DNA from: Bacteroidota bacterium
Lineage (GTDB): Bacteria; Bacteroidota; Bacteroidia; NS11-12g; UBA955
DNA: 64,000 nt
Assembly: GCA_963169345.1 (NCBI GenBank)
Contig: CAUJCT010000056.1
Span: 1-64,000 of the forward strand
Direction: 5' to 3'
The position numbers and the translations under genes are program-made. How positions within the stretch are numbered: the stretch's first letter is position 1; the number at the start of each line of letters is the position of its first letter. Shown here piece by piece: positions 25,346-33,360 of the stretch. The notes under the pieces were generated by a model. It was not told the DNA's origin. It worked only from the letters and a program-made list of their open reading frames with translations, and did no database searches.

Positions 25346-25882
25346 ATGAAACTACTACTTGCTTTGCTCACTCTTGGAATTGTTATCTCCTCTAATACCT
25401 GCTGTTCTCAACATGCCGACACTGTCTTCATCCACTATACCGCTCACGACAATGATTCTATTTATCATAAAGTAGATACTTCCATTTTTGAATCCTTTAT
25501 GCATAGAAATCTGCTCATTGGAACTACTATTCTCACCGAAACTCGCAATCAACAATATGCTAAAGGCTATGGTCTATGGCTGAATAAAGTGGAGAAAAGT
25601 AATTGCCCTAAAACAAGAGGTGAGCCTAAAAATCAAAATTCTATCAACTCAATCATTCAAACCGATACCAGTATGATTATTGATGTCAGTTTTACCGCGA
25701 ATTGTTGCCAAGATTTTCTTTGTGATATTGGTATTGGTAGTGGAGATACTCTTAATCTTATCACTATTGCCTATGGCACCAACTGCGCGTGCACCTGCTG
25801 TTATGGCATCACATTTTATCTGGATAAAGTATTAGACTCTGAATTTAGAAAAGTGAAGGGTGTGAAATTAGTGAATGAGTAA
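25346..25882 (+). CDS. Cys-rich exported protein of unknown function
   Basis: 178 residues with an N-terminal signal peptide ('MKLLLALLTLGIVISSNTCC'); the cysteines at its end could be a lipobox-like site ('SNTCC') though the context is weak. The mature part contains paired cysteines late in the sequence ('NCCQDFLC' and 'TNCACTCCYGITFYL'), a dense arrangement suited to metal binding or disulphides. I do not recognise a characterised family. It follows the 169-bp tandem repeats and is about 100 bases before the HipBA-like pair. Confidence 0.6.
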   Translation: MKLLLALLTLGIVISSNTCCSQHADTVFIHYTAHDNDSIYHKVDTSIFESFMHRNLLIGTTILTETRNQQYAKGYGLWLNKVEKSNCPKTRGEPKNQNSINSIIQTDTSMIIDVSFTANCCQDFLCDIGIGSGDTLNLITIAYGTNCACTCCYGITFYLDKVLDSEFRKVKGVKLVNE

Positions 25883-25970
25883 TACCTCGGATGAGCCTAT
25901 AGTTGTTAAATTGAATAATAAATCTCAAATTACATATTTTACTATGCATTTTTAATACTTTTATTTATAT

Positions 25971-25990
25971 TTGCATATTATTTTATGCAA
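25971..25990. promoter_or_regulatory. Operator-like palindrome over the hipB start codon
   Basis: TTGCATA-TTATTT-TATGCAA, a perfect 7-bp inverted repeat whose right arm contains the ATG at 25985. It overlaps TATATTTG (25966-25973), a -7-like element. Binding there would block both initiation steps; HipB proteins are known to repress their own operon through palindromes. Confidence 0.6.
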
Positions 25991-26251
25991 TTTGAAACAA
26001 CTGAAATAAAAGATGTCAAAATGCGAATTGCTGTCCTGTGCAGAACATTGCGCAAAAGTAGAGGTATTTCAAGGGTGGAGCTGGCTGAACAGCTTGCTGT
26101 GTCCAGAATTACAATTCAAAATATTGAAACGGGTAAAAATGTGACCCTTGATACTTTGCTAAAAGTTTTACAATATTTTGATTTACTCGAAAAATATTTG
26201 TTGTTTATAGATGAGGAAATCCAAAATAACAGCTACAAGTCACTGTATTAA
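25985..26251 (+). CDS. hipB: HipB-like antitoxin/regulator
   Basis: 88 residues with a Cro/C1-type HTH: 'LCRTLRKSRGISRVELAEQL' and 'AVSRITIQNIETGKNVTLD'. A second possible start is the ATG at 26021 (residue 13), which would leave the whole palindrome at 25971-25990 in the leader; the HTH begins just after it, so either start is possible. It is followed after two bases by the HipA-like kinase gene, the standard hipBA order. HipB neutralises HipA and represses the operon. Confidence 0.85.
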   Translation: MQFETTEIKDVKMRIAVLCRTLRKSRGISRVELAEQLAVSRITIQNIETGKNVTLDTLLKVLQYFDLLEKYLLFIDEEIQNNSYKSLY

Positions 26252-26253
26252 CT

Positions 26254-27519
26254 ATGTCTAAAAATCAAGTTCTGGAAGTACATTGTTTAGGCCTTGAAAT
26301 CGGGCGACTGAGTATGGATGAAGATGCTCATAAATCCTTTTTTCAATACAATCCGGAGTTTCTTAAATCGGGTGAACATCCTCAACTTTTTCCTCTCATT
26401 TTTAAACGTATTCCTCAGACGCAGGTCTTTAGTCAATTTTTTAACGACAGCTTCAGAGGTCTTCCGTCTATGATTGCCGATTCTCTTCCTGATGCCTTTG
26501 GGAATACTGTTTTTAAAACCTGGCTGGAATCGAAAAATAAAGACATGAAATATATCTCACCGCTCGAACAACTGGCTTATGTTGCTAATCGCGGTATGGG
26601 TGCGCTCGAATATCAACCGGCCAAGTCATTGCCTGATTCAAAACAAATTGAATTCCAGGAAATAGTTGAAGTTCTAAAACTGGTTCTTCAAAATAAGTCG
26701 AATGCAAAGGGCACTAAACTCAACTCTAAAGCTTTATTGAACATCTTTAAAATAGGTAGTTCTGCAGGTGGACTGCGACCTAAAATCCTCATTTCTGAAC
26801 ACAAAAAAAATGCCTCCATTATTCCAGGAGATCTGGCTATTGACAACAAATACAATCACTATCTCGTAAAACTTAATCTTGAAGATAATTTACTTTTTCC
26901 AAAGGAGCTGATTGAATTTTCATACTACCAGACAGCCATTCAGTGTGGCATTACAATGATGTCTTCGAAATTGATAGACTCTAAACATTTTGCAACACAA
27001 CGCTTTGACAGACAAAACGGAAAGAAAATACATACCTTATCTGCAAGTGGTATCAGTGGCTGGGACTACAAAGACCCTGAAATTTCATCTTATGAGCAAC
27101 TTTTCAAACTGGCGTCTTATCTTAAAATTCCTTATATTGAAATTGAAGAGTTGTATCGTCGAATGATTTTTAATCTTGTGTTTTGCAACCATGATGACCA
27201 CCTAAAGAATCATGCTTTTGTTTATGATGAAAAACAATCAGCCTGGCATTTGTCTCCAGCTTATGACATCACGTATTCTCTCAATCCTGAACTTAATTTT
27301 ACTCAAATATCCAGAGCGCTTTCAATAAACGAAAAACGAATCCATATAATGCTTAAAGATGTATTGAGTATTGCTGAAACCTATACAATAAAAAAAGCTA
27401 AAAGAATAATTGAAGAAATTCAAGATTCCATAGTTGTTTGGGAAAAAAACGCCATGGAAATTGATATAAAAAAATCGAGCATTAAAGCTCTAAAAAAAGG
27501 TTTTAAAAGATTATTATAA
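26254..27519 (+). CDS. hipA: HipA-like serine/threonine kinase toxin
   Basis: 421 residues, close to the usual 410-440. N-terminal HipA subdomain ('FRGLPSMIADSLPDAFGNTV'), the 'GSSAGGLRPKILIS' loop equivalent to the family's Gly-rich/ARPK segment, 'HYLVKLNL' with the ATP-site lysine, catalytic loop 'NHDDHLKNHAFVYD' and metal-binding 'LSPAYDITYS'. HipA kinases phosphorylate targets such as tRNA synthetases and cause growth arrest; the target of this member is unknown. All kinase motifs look intact. It converges with the isoaspartyl peptidase gene with only 11 bases between the stops. Confidence 0.9.
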   Translation: MSKNQVLEVHCLGLEIGRLSMDEDAHKSFFQYNPEFLKSGEHPQLFPLIFKRIPQTQVFSQFFNDSFRGLPSMIADSLPDAFGNTVFKTWLESKNKDMKYISPLEQLAYVANRGMGALEYQPAKSLPDSKQIEFQEIVEVLKLVLQNKSNAKGTKLNSKALLNIFKIGSSAGGLRPKILISEHKKNASIIPGDLAIDNKYNHYLVKLNLEDNLLFPKELIEFSYYQTAIQCGITMMSSKLIDSKHFATQRFDRQNGKKIHTLSASGISGWDYKDPEISSYEQLFKLASYLKIPYIEIEELYRRMIFNLVFCNHDDHLKNHAFVYDEKQSAWHLSPAYDITYSLNPELNFTQISRALSINEKRIHIMLKDVLSIAETYTIKKAKRIIEEIQDSIVVWEKNAMEIDIKKSSIKALKKGFKRLL

Positions 27520-27530
27520 CAGGAAACCCC

Positions 27531-28457
27531 TCACCCCTTATAAATCTCCACTCGCATCTCCTCTCCTTCTCTTACTTTGGCCCTGTACATGCCGCTGCTG
27601 TTGAATGGCATTTCGATATGGCCGTTTTTGTCGACTGCTACAAGTCCGCCCTCGCCGCCTATTTTGACAAGTTTATCCATGACTACTTGCTCGCAGGCTT
27701 TTTGAAGGGTTAAGCCTTTGTATTCCATCAGGCAGCTGATATCGTAGGCAACCACGGCTTTGATGAAGAGTTCGCCGTGACCGGTGCAGGAAATGGCACA
27801 TGTGGCATCATTGGCGTAGGTTCCCGCTCCAATGATAGGTGAGTCGCCGACACGACCAAATTTTTTGTTGGTCATTCCTCCTGTTGAAGTGGCTGCTGCC
27901 AAATGTCCATCTTTATCTCTGGCAACTGCTCCTACTGTTCCCATTTTGCGGTTGGATGCCAGGGTATGGTCAAGCTGAAATTCATCTGTATCGCGAATTG
28001 CCAGCCATTGCTGATAGCGAAAATCGGTGTGGAAGTATTCTGGTTTCTCGAATTCGATGTGCTGCAGACGGGCAAATTTTTCGGCTCCTTTTCCTGCCAT
28101 CATCACATGTTCAGATTGCTCCATGACGCAACGTGCCAATAGAATAGGATTTTTGACCAGTTGCACTCCGCATACTGCACCTGCTTTTAAATCTGAGCCA
28201 CTCATAAGGGATGCATCTAATTCGTGCTCCCCGACGCTGTTAAAGACCGCTCCTCGCCCTGCATTGTACAAGGGACAATTTTCGAGTTCAATAACTGCAG
28301 CTGTCACGGCATCCAGACTGCTACCGCCGTTTTTGAGAATGTCTTCACCAGCTTTTAAAGCTGCGGCAAGACCTTCCCTGTAGGCGACTTCCATATCAGG
28401 AGACATTTTGTCTCTGTCAATGGTTCCTGCGCCTCCATGAATTGCTAATGCATACAT
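27531..28457 (-). CDS. iaaA: Isoaspartyl peptidase / plant-type L-asparaginase
   Basis: 308-residue Ntn-hydrolase of the asparaginase 2 family. 'AIHGGAGTI' at the N-terminus, the autocleavage site and nucleophile in 'MGTVGAVARD' (Thr near residue 173), and 'VGDSPIIGAGTYA' plus 'CTGHGEL' of the substrate site are all present. The proenzyme self-cleaves before the Thr to give alpha and beta chains and removes isoaspartyl residues from peptides. No signal peptide is seen, so it should be cytoplasmic. It is downstream of the pyruvate dehydrogenase E2 gene on the same strand (50-base gap); a functional link is not implied. Confidence 0.93.
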   Translation of the reverse strand: MYALAIHGGAGTIDRDKMSPDMEVAYREGLAAALKAGEDILKNGGSSLDAVTAAVIELENCPLYNAGRGAVFNSVGEHELDASLMSGSDLKAGAVCGVQLVKNPILLARCVMEQSEHVMMAGKGAEKFARLQHIEFEKPEYFHTDFRYQQWLAIRDTDEFQLDHTLASNRKMGTVGAVARDKDGHLAAATSTGGMTNKKFGRVGDSPIIGAGTYANDATCAISCTGHGELFIKAVVAYDISCLMEYKGLTLQKACEQVVMDKLVKIGGEGGLVAVDKNGHIEMPFNSSGMYRAKVREGEEMRVEIYKG

Positions 28458-28507
28458 AATGGGGTTGATTTAAATGGTGTGTTCTCAGGTCAATACCCGA
28501 GTGCAGC

Positions 28508-29740
28508 TTAAACCAGCATCTTGACAGGTTCCTCGAGCAACTCTTTCAGCGTATTGAGGAATTTGGAGCCTACAACTCCATCCACTACTCTGTGGTCGCA
28601 ACTCAGGGTCACTTTCATGACATTGGTCTTGGCTATCTGCCCGTTCACAATTCCGACGGTTTCCTTAACACCACCTACTGCTAAAATACAGGCATCCGGT
28701 GGGTTGATAATGGCAGTGAACTCTTCTATACCAAACATACCGAGGTTAGAGATGGTAAATGTATTACCGGTCCAATCGGCAGGTTGTAATTTTTTGGCTT
28801 TGGCTTTTGCATTATAGGTCTTCACTTCAGCACTAATCGCTGACAGTGATTTCTGATCTGCAAAACGCACTACTGGCACCAATAATCCATCTTCAACAGC
28901 CATTGCTACTCCAATATGGATATGGTGATTGAAACGGATTTTAGTACCCAGCCAGCTGGCATTTACCCACGGATGTTTCTTAAGGGCAATTGCAGAGGCT
29001 TTAACAATCATATCATTGACAGACACTTTAACTTCGCCTGAAGCATTCATGGCAGCGCGTGCCTCCAATGCTTTGTCCATGTTGATTTCCATGGTTAGAT
29101 AGAAGTGAGGCGCTGTAAATTTACTTTCAGCTAAACGAGATGCTATGGTTTTACGCATCTGCGAAACATTGATTTCTTCAAAGCTTTCTACTCCGGCTAC
29201 ATAAGATGTATGAGAAGCACCATTAACAGATGCTGATGAACCTTTGAAGTTTTCAATGTCACTTTTTATGATTCTGCCGTTTTCGCCTGAACCGGCAACA
29301 GCAGCTATATCAATGCCTTTTTCAGCAGCTAATTTCTTTGCAAGTGGAGACGCTTTAACTCTTCCATCACCATTGCTAACAGGAGCTGATACAGGTGCAG
29401 ATACTGCCGGCGTGGCAACTGCTGCAGGCTGTTCTTGTTTGGCTGTTTCAGCTGCTTTTGGTGCAGAACCTGAACCAGACAATAAGCCAGAATAATCTTC
29501 ACCTTCTTTACCAACTATTGCTATAACTGCATCCACAGCTGCGGCATCTCCTTCACTAATTGCGAAATGAAGAATGGTGCCTTTTTCGTAGTTTTCGAGG
29601 TCCATAGTGGCTTTATCTGTCTCAACTTCAGCCAGGATATCACCGGATTTGATGGTATCTCCAACCTTGAAGTTCCATTTTCTCACAACCCCTTCGGTCA
29701 TGGTATCACTCATTTTGGGCATTTTTATCGCTACAGCCAT
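28508..29740 (-). CDS. pdhC: Dihydrolipoamide acetyltransferase, pyruvate dehydrogenase E2
   Basis: 410 residues. One lipoyl domain (1-80) with the lipoylation site in 'EVETDKATMDLENY', an Ala/Pro-rich linker, a peripheral subunit-binding domain ('VKASPLAKKLAAEKGID' and 'SGENGRIIKSDI'), and the trimeric catalytic domain with 'DHRVVDGVVGSKFL' (active-site His and Asp) near the C-terminus. It moves acetyl groups from E1 to CoA in the pyruvate dehydrogenase complex. E1 and E3 genes are not adjacent; the pdhC name assumes pyruvate rather than branched-chain specificity, supported by the 'GMFGIEEFTAIINPPDACIL' type motif. Confidence 0.93.
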   Translation of the reverse strand: MAVAIKMPKMSDTMTEGVVRKWNFKVGDTIKSGDILAEVETDKATMDLENYEKGTILHFAISEGDAAAVDAVIAIVGKEGEDYSGLLSGSGSAPKAAETAKQEQPAAVATPAVSAPVSAPVSNGDGRVKASPLAKKLAAEKGIDIAAVAGSGENGRIIKSDIENFKGSSASVNGASHTSYVAGVESFEEINVSQMRKTIASRLAESKFTAPHFYLTMEINMDKALEARAAMNASGEVKVSVNDMIVKASAIALKKHPWVNASWLGTKIRFNHHIHIGVAMAVEDGLLVPVVRFADQKSLSAISAEVKTYNAKAKAKKLQPADWTGNTFTISNLGMFGIEEFTAIINPPDACILAVGGVKETVGIVNGQIAKTNVMKVTLSCDHRVVDGVVGSKFLNTLKELLEEPVKMLV

Positions 29741-29970
29741 ACTGTGGTTTCTAAATTAATGTGCAAACCTAATAATAAACTAGGATATTAGCAAGGAGAG
29801 GGAAATGGGAGAAATGATTGCTGTCCGGCAAAAGAAAGAAAACTCTTTCAGCACAGTGAATACAGGCATTGAATACAACAAATTCTGCTTCGAAACCGAA
29901 ACTCGAAGCAAAATACTGAAGCCTTCTCTGTTCTCCGGCAAACCGTTAATTTTTAATAAGCTGAATCTGC

Positions 29971-30180
29971 TTATTTGCTGGCGCTATCTTTGGCAGCTGC
30001 TTCCTGAGCTTCTCTTATCGAATCCTGACGCATCATTTCTTCAACAACTTTCTCGTCTTCAGATTTTTGAACACTAATGGAGCTGTCTCTTTCTTTTTCT
30101 TCCTGTGCTTCTGTTTTACCACTGTTGTTACAAGATACTGCCAATATGGCTAAAGCTGAAATTAATAATAACTTTTTCAT
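29971..30180 (-). CDS. Small lipoprotein
   Basis: 69 residues: 'MKKLLLISALAILAVSC' is a signal peptide with lipobox AVSC (Cys 17), followed by a short, highly charged tail rich in Glu, Lys, Asp and Ser, likely helical or disordered. The mature part is only about 50 residues, so it is probably a small periplasmic or outer-membrane-linked lipoprotein. No family recognised. Confidence rests on the textbook signal peptide. Confidence 0.65.
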   Translation of the reverse strand: MKKLLLISALAILAVSCNNSGKTEAQEEKERDSSISVQKSEDEKVVEEMMRQDSIREAQEAAAKDSASK

Positions 30181-30534
30181 TAAAACTGTCTGATTTTTGA
30201 ATTACAAATAAAGGGAAAAAAGAGGAAATGCTGAAAAGCTAAATTGCTGAAAAGCTGAATTGATTCGCCGCTGAAATGCTGAAAGGCTAAATGGCTTCGC
30301 CGCTGAATTGCTGAATTGATTCGCGGTGAATTGCTGAAAGGCTGATGGGCTGAATTGTATTCCTGAGGTAGTATTCAGTGGTATCTGCCTTATTCTGTGT
30401 TTATATTTTGCGTAAGCAAAGGTCGCGTCAATATATAAAATCCTGTGTGATCAGCGTGTTCCGCCCAATACTGCGTGTTAATAAGGTCAAATCAATTAAA
30501 ACACCATAAGGCTAGTTTTCATTTTAATCCAGAT
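30181..30534. repeat. Intergenic region with degenerate GCTGAA repeats
   Basis: From about 30226 to 30358 the sequence is built from degenerate tandem units of GCTGAAAGGCTAAATG / GCTGAATTGATTCGCC type: GCTGAA-like words recur about every 8-16 bases. The remainder up to the YraN gene end has no recognised gene. A short TTTGC-GTAA-GCAAA hairpin near 30407-30420 is too weak to call a terminator. Confidence 0.6.
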
Positions 30535-30924
30535 TCAAACAATAATCTCAGATAACCCCAGGTTGTCCGGAAAAAAAGCATCCTGAATATGCATGACTAT
30601 TTCTTTGTCGGGCTCTATGATAATGGCAATAATATCATACCTGACTTCCAAATCGTCTCTGCCTAAATCTTCAATATAATATTCAGCAGCTTCTGCCATC
30701 ATCATCATTTTCTTTCTATCCACAAAATACTCGGGTTTGCCAAAATAATCAGTACCTCGGGTTTTTACTTCCACAAATACCAGCATATTGCTGTCCTTTG
30801 CAATTATATCAACTTCCAGTTTATGTTTGCGCCAGTTACGTTCCAGTATTTCTATTCCAACATCATTTAAATACTGAGTTGCCAATTGTTCACCTCTTTC
30901 TCCTAATTCATTGTGCTCTGCCAT
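30535..30924 (-). CDS. YraN family (UPF0102) nuclease-like protein
   Basis: 129 residues, full length for the family. 'ELGERGEQLATQYLNDVGIE' and 'ILERNWR...EVDIIAKD...LVFVEVKTR' give the PD-(D/E)xK-type core (Asp, Glu-x-Lys) typical of UPF0102. Molecular role is not settled; a Holliday-junction-resolvase-like fold is predicted for the family. It is divergent from xseA with about 220 bases between the starts. Confidence 0.93.
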   Translation of the reverse strand: MAEHNELGERGEQLATQYLNDVGIEILERNWRKHKLEVDIIAKDSNMLVFVEVKTRGTDYFGKPEYFVDRKKMMMMAEAAEYYIEDLGRDDLEVRYDIIAIIIEPDKEIVMHIQDAFFPDNLGLSEIIV

Positions 30925-31141
30925 GCTGTAAAATTGACTCTACTCAACATCATAAAGAAGTACTTTTTAACAAACTGCCCAAACCATTTAATAACTTGCC
31001 CTTTTTGATGATTAATTTCCATTTAATTCATCTCAATTTTACTCCCTCACGCATTTAACACAAAAAAATAAAAATATTGTAACAAAAATGTGTACATAAA
31101 ACACCGAAAGTTCCCTTTATTTGCTAAAAACATCCCCAACT

Positions 31142-32617
31142 ATGTCTTTTTTGGTCCAGAACAAACACATCTATACGCTGCAAGATATTGCTTCAGAAAT
31201 AAAAGATGTTCTGGATACGCAGTTTGAGCGCAGTTTCTGGGTTAAAACAGAAATCAACAAACTCAATCACTACACCTATTCCGGACATGCATATCCAGAA
31301 CTGGTAGATAAACACAACGGCAAAATAGTTGCACAAATGCGCTCTTTGATTTGGAAAAATGATTTCGACAGAATCAATCTCAATTTTCTGAGAACTGTCA
31401 AAGAACCTCTGAAAGATGGCATCAAGGTGCTGATGCTTTGCACTATCACATTTGACGCAGTTTATGGCCTTTCGCTCAGAATTCACGATATTGATCCTTC
31501 ATTTTCTCTTGGTGATCTTGAGCTTGAAAAAAAACAAAGCATAGAAAAATTACAGGCTGAAGGCTTATTTGATAAAAACAAATCCATTCCAATTCCATTA
31601 TTGCCCAAAAGAATTGCCATCATTTCAGTTGAAACAAGTAAAGGATTTGTAGATTTCACTCAGGTTATTCAGGGAAATGAATGGGGATATGATTTTTTTA
31701 CCATGCTTTTCCCTGCCATTCTGCAAGGTGATTCTGCAATAAAAGATATACAATATCAACTTAACCGAATTAAGAAAGTCAAGAAACATTTTGATGTAGT
31801 TGCCATTATCAGAGGCGGCGGCGGAGATGTTGGATTATCCTGTTATAATGATTATTCATTGGCAAAAGCAATCACTGAATTTCCACTTCCGGTATTGTCG
31901 GGTATAGGACATGCAACAAATGAAACAGTGGTTGAGATGGTTACCTGCAAAAATGCTATTACACCAACAAAACTGGCCGAATTTCTCATTCAACAATTTC
32001 ACAATTTTTCAGTTCCTGTCTTAGATGCTCAAAAGTTTGTAAAACAATACAGCCAGGCTTTATTTTCTACATTAAATCAAAGTATTTCACAAAACTCAAG
32101 AGTCATTAATATGCTGGTCAGTACTGCAATTGCTCAAAACCAAAAACTTCTCAGTCAATCCGCACATCAACTCAACAGTGTTACGATGTCTCATATCAAT
32201 GAGCAGTTAATGGGACTTAATGGTGACGTTCAGAGTTTTCAATATTTGTCCAATGCATTTCTCAAAGCGCAGAAAAGCCAGATACACAGTTTCAGCCCTG
32301 TACTCAAAAAATCTGCAGAAAAAGTAGTTTTTGATTTAAAGGTACAAATTGCAAGAGACAGTGGCGAACGATTCACAGACTCTGTTGAAGAACACTTAAA
32401 AAACCATCAGAATATATTACAACAAAGTGAGCAATTAGTAAAAATGGCTGATCCTGTCAATATATTGAAAAGAGGATTTAGCATTACACGAATCAATGGT
32501 CATTCTGTCAACCATGTTGACCAGTTAAGTCTGGGCGACACTATTGAAACGGAATTTTATCAGGGTAAAACCAAAAGCACAATTAATACTATAAATTTAA
32601 AAAAGGAAGATGAGTAA
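31142..32617 (+). CDS. xseA: Exonuclease VII large subunit
   Basis: About 491 residues from the ATG at 31142; a TTG at 31121 in the same frame would add seven residues but the ATG matches the usual start just before the OB-fold ('YTLQDIASEIKDVLDTQFER'). OB-fold (about 10-105), then the exonuclease domain with 'LPKRIAIISVETSKGFVDFT', 'DVVAIIRGGGGDVGLSCYND' and 'LPVLSGIGHATNETVVEMV', a long coiled-coil-prone region and the C-terminal 'NILKRGFSITRINGH'. Degrades single-stranded DNA with XseB. Its end overlaps xseB by eight bases. Confidence 0.95.
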   Translation: MSFLVQNKHIYTLQDIASEIKDVLDTQFERSFWVKTEINKLNHYTYSGHAYPELVDKHNGKIVAQMRSLIWKNDFDRINLNFLRTVKEPLKDGIKVLMLCTITFDAVYGLSLRIHDIDPSFSLGDLELEKKQSIEKLQAEGLFDKNKSIPIPLLPKRIAIISVETSKGFVDFTQVIQGNEWGYDFFTMLFPAILQGDSAIKDIQYQLNRIKKVKKHFDVVAIIRGGGGDVGLSCYNDYSLAKAITEFPLPVLSGIGHATNETVVEMVTCKNAITPTKLAEFLIQQFHNFSVPVLDAQKFVKQYSQALFSTLNQSISQNSRVINMLVSTAIAQNQKLLSQSAHQLNSVTMSHINEQLMGLNGDVQSFQYLSNAFLKAQKSQIHSFSPVLKKSAEKVVFDLKVQIARDSGERFTDSVEEHLKNHQNILQQSEQLVKMADPVNILKRGFSITRINGHSVNHVDQLSLGDTIETEFYQGKTKSTINTINLKKEDE

Positions 32618-32807
32618 ACAACCTAATTACAAAGAGGCATACGAAGAATTACAAACCATCATTGCAGATATTGAAGATGGACAAATCAGTGTAGATGAAT
32701 TATCGGAAAAAGTAAAGAGAGCAGCATTGCTGATAAAAATTTGTAAACAAAAGCTGCATTCTACTGAAGAAGATGTCAATAAAATATTAAAAGAACTCGA
32801 AGAATAA
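32610..32807 (+). CDS. xseB: Exonuclease VII small subunit
   Basis: 65 residues, normal for XseB, with the conserved 'YKEAYEELQTIIADIEDGQI' and 'VDELSEKVKRAALLIKICKQ' helices. It overlaps xseA by eight bases, giving coupled expression, and its stop shares a base with the ATG of the next gene (TAATG). Confidence 0.95.
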   Translation: MSKQPNYKEAYEELQTIIADIEDGQISVDELSEKVKRAALLIKICKQKLHSTEEDVNKILKELEE

Positions 32808-33352
32808 TGTTACGATTACCTATACCAAGATATCTGACAGAAACGCTTGTGATGAATTGCGATGACCACAACGAATTCAGTGTAGTTGGACATATTGAAT
32901 GTACATGCGGCAATAAAACCCTTCAGGTACATTTTGTTGGAGATGAAGATGAGAATGGCAGTATAATAACCGTGAAAGAAACTGAAATTAATGAATTTGG
33001 ACCGGGTGAAACTGACTATGTATTGCAGGTAGTTGCGGAATGCCCAAAATGTCAAAACCGCATCATGGTATTCGACAGGCGCACACATGGATGGGATGGT
33101 TATATCAGAGATCAAAGTCAAATAAAAGATATCAGTTCTTTGAGTGAAATCAGACATTGCCCGAAGTGTCAGGCTACAGACCATTTAATTGAAGTTGAAA
33201 TCAGTAATACGGGAATTGAAGATTTTAAAATCAATGCAGATGACAAGCCAGTCGAAGATTGGACAGAAGGATTTGAATGGATAATAGTGAATCTCGAATG
33301 CTGCAGTTGCGGCCACAGGGATGATGGTTGGATTGATTTGGAATGTATGTAA
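32807..33352 (+). CDS. Zinc-ribbon-like hypothetical protein
   Basis: 181 residues with repeated cysteine pairs: 'CTCGNK' near residue 31, 'CPKCQNR' near 83, 'CPKCQAT' near 119 and 'CCSCGHRDDGW' near the C-terminus, suggesting one or two zinc ribbons. Acidic overall, no signal peptide. I do not recognise the family. The start overlaps the xseB stop by one base and the VIT-type gene follows within 10 bases, so it is in the middle of an operon. Confidence 0.7.
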   Translation: MLRLPIPRYLTETLVMNCDDHNEFSVVGHIECTCGNKTLQVHFVGDEDENGSIITVKETEINEFGPGETDYVLQVVAECPKCQNRIMVFDRRTHGWDGYIRDQSQIKDISSLSEIRHCPKCQATDHLIEVEISNTGIEDFKINADDKPVEDWTEGFEWIIVNLECCSCGHRDDGWIDLECM

Positions 33353-33360
33353 TCTTCGAC

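Noticed and set aside
27839-28383. Overlapping plus-strand frames opposite the isoaspartyl peptidase gene
   Set aside because: Several frames are open at once because of codon bias on the other strand; none has family features.
29955-29975. AATAAGC/GCTTATT inverted repeat at the end of the small lipoprotein gene as a terminator
   Set aside because: On the gene's own strand the stem is followed by an A-run rather than a T-run, and the stem overlaps the stop codon.
29805-30077. 90-residue plus-strand open frame overlapping the small lipoprotein
   Set aside because: No domain or ribosome-binding site, and it overlaps antisense a lipoprotein with a textbook signal peptide.
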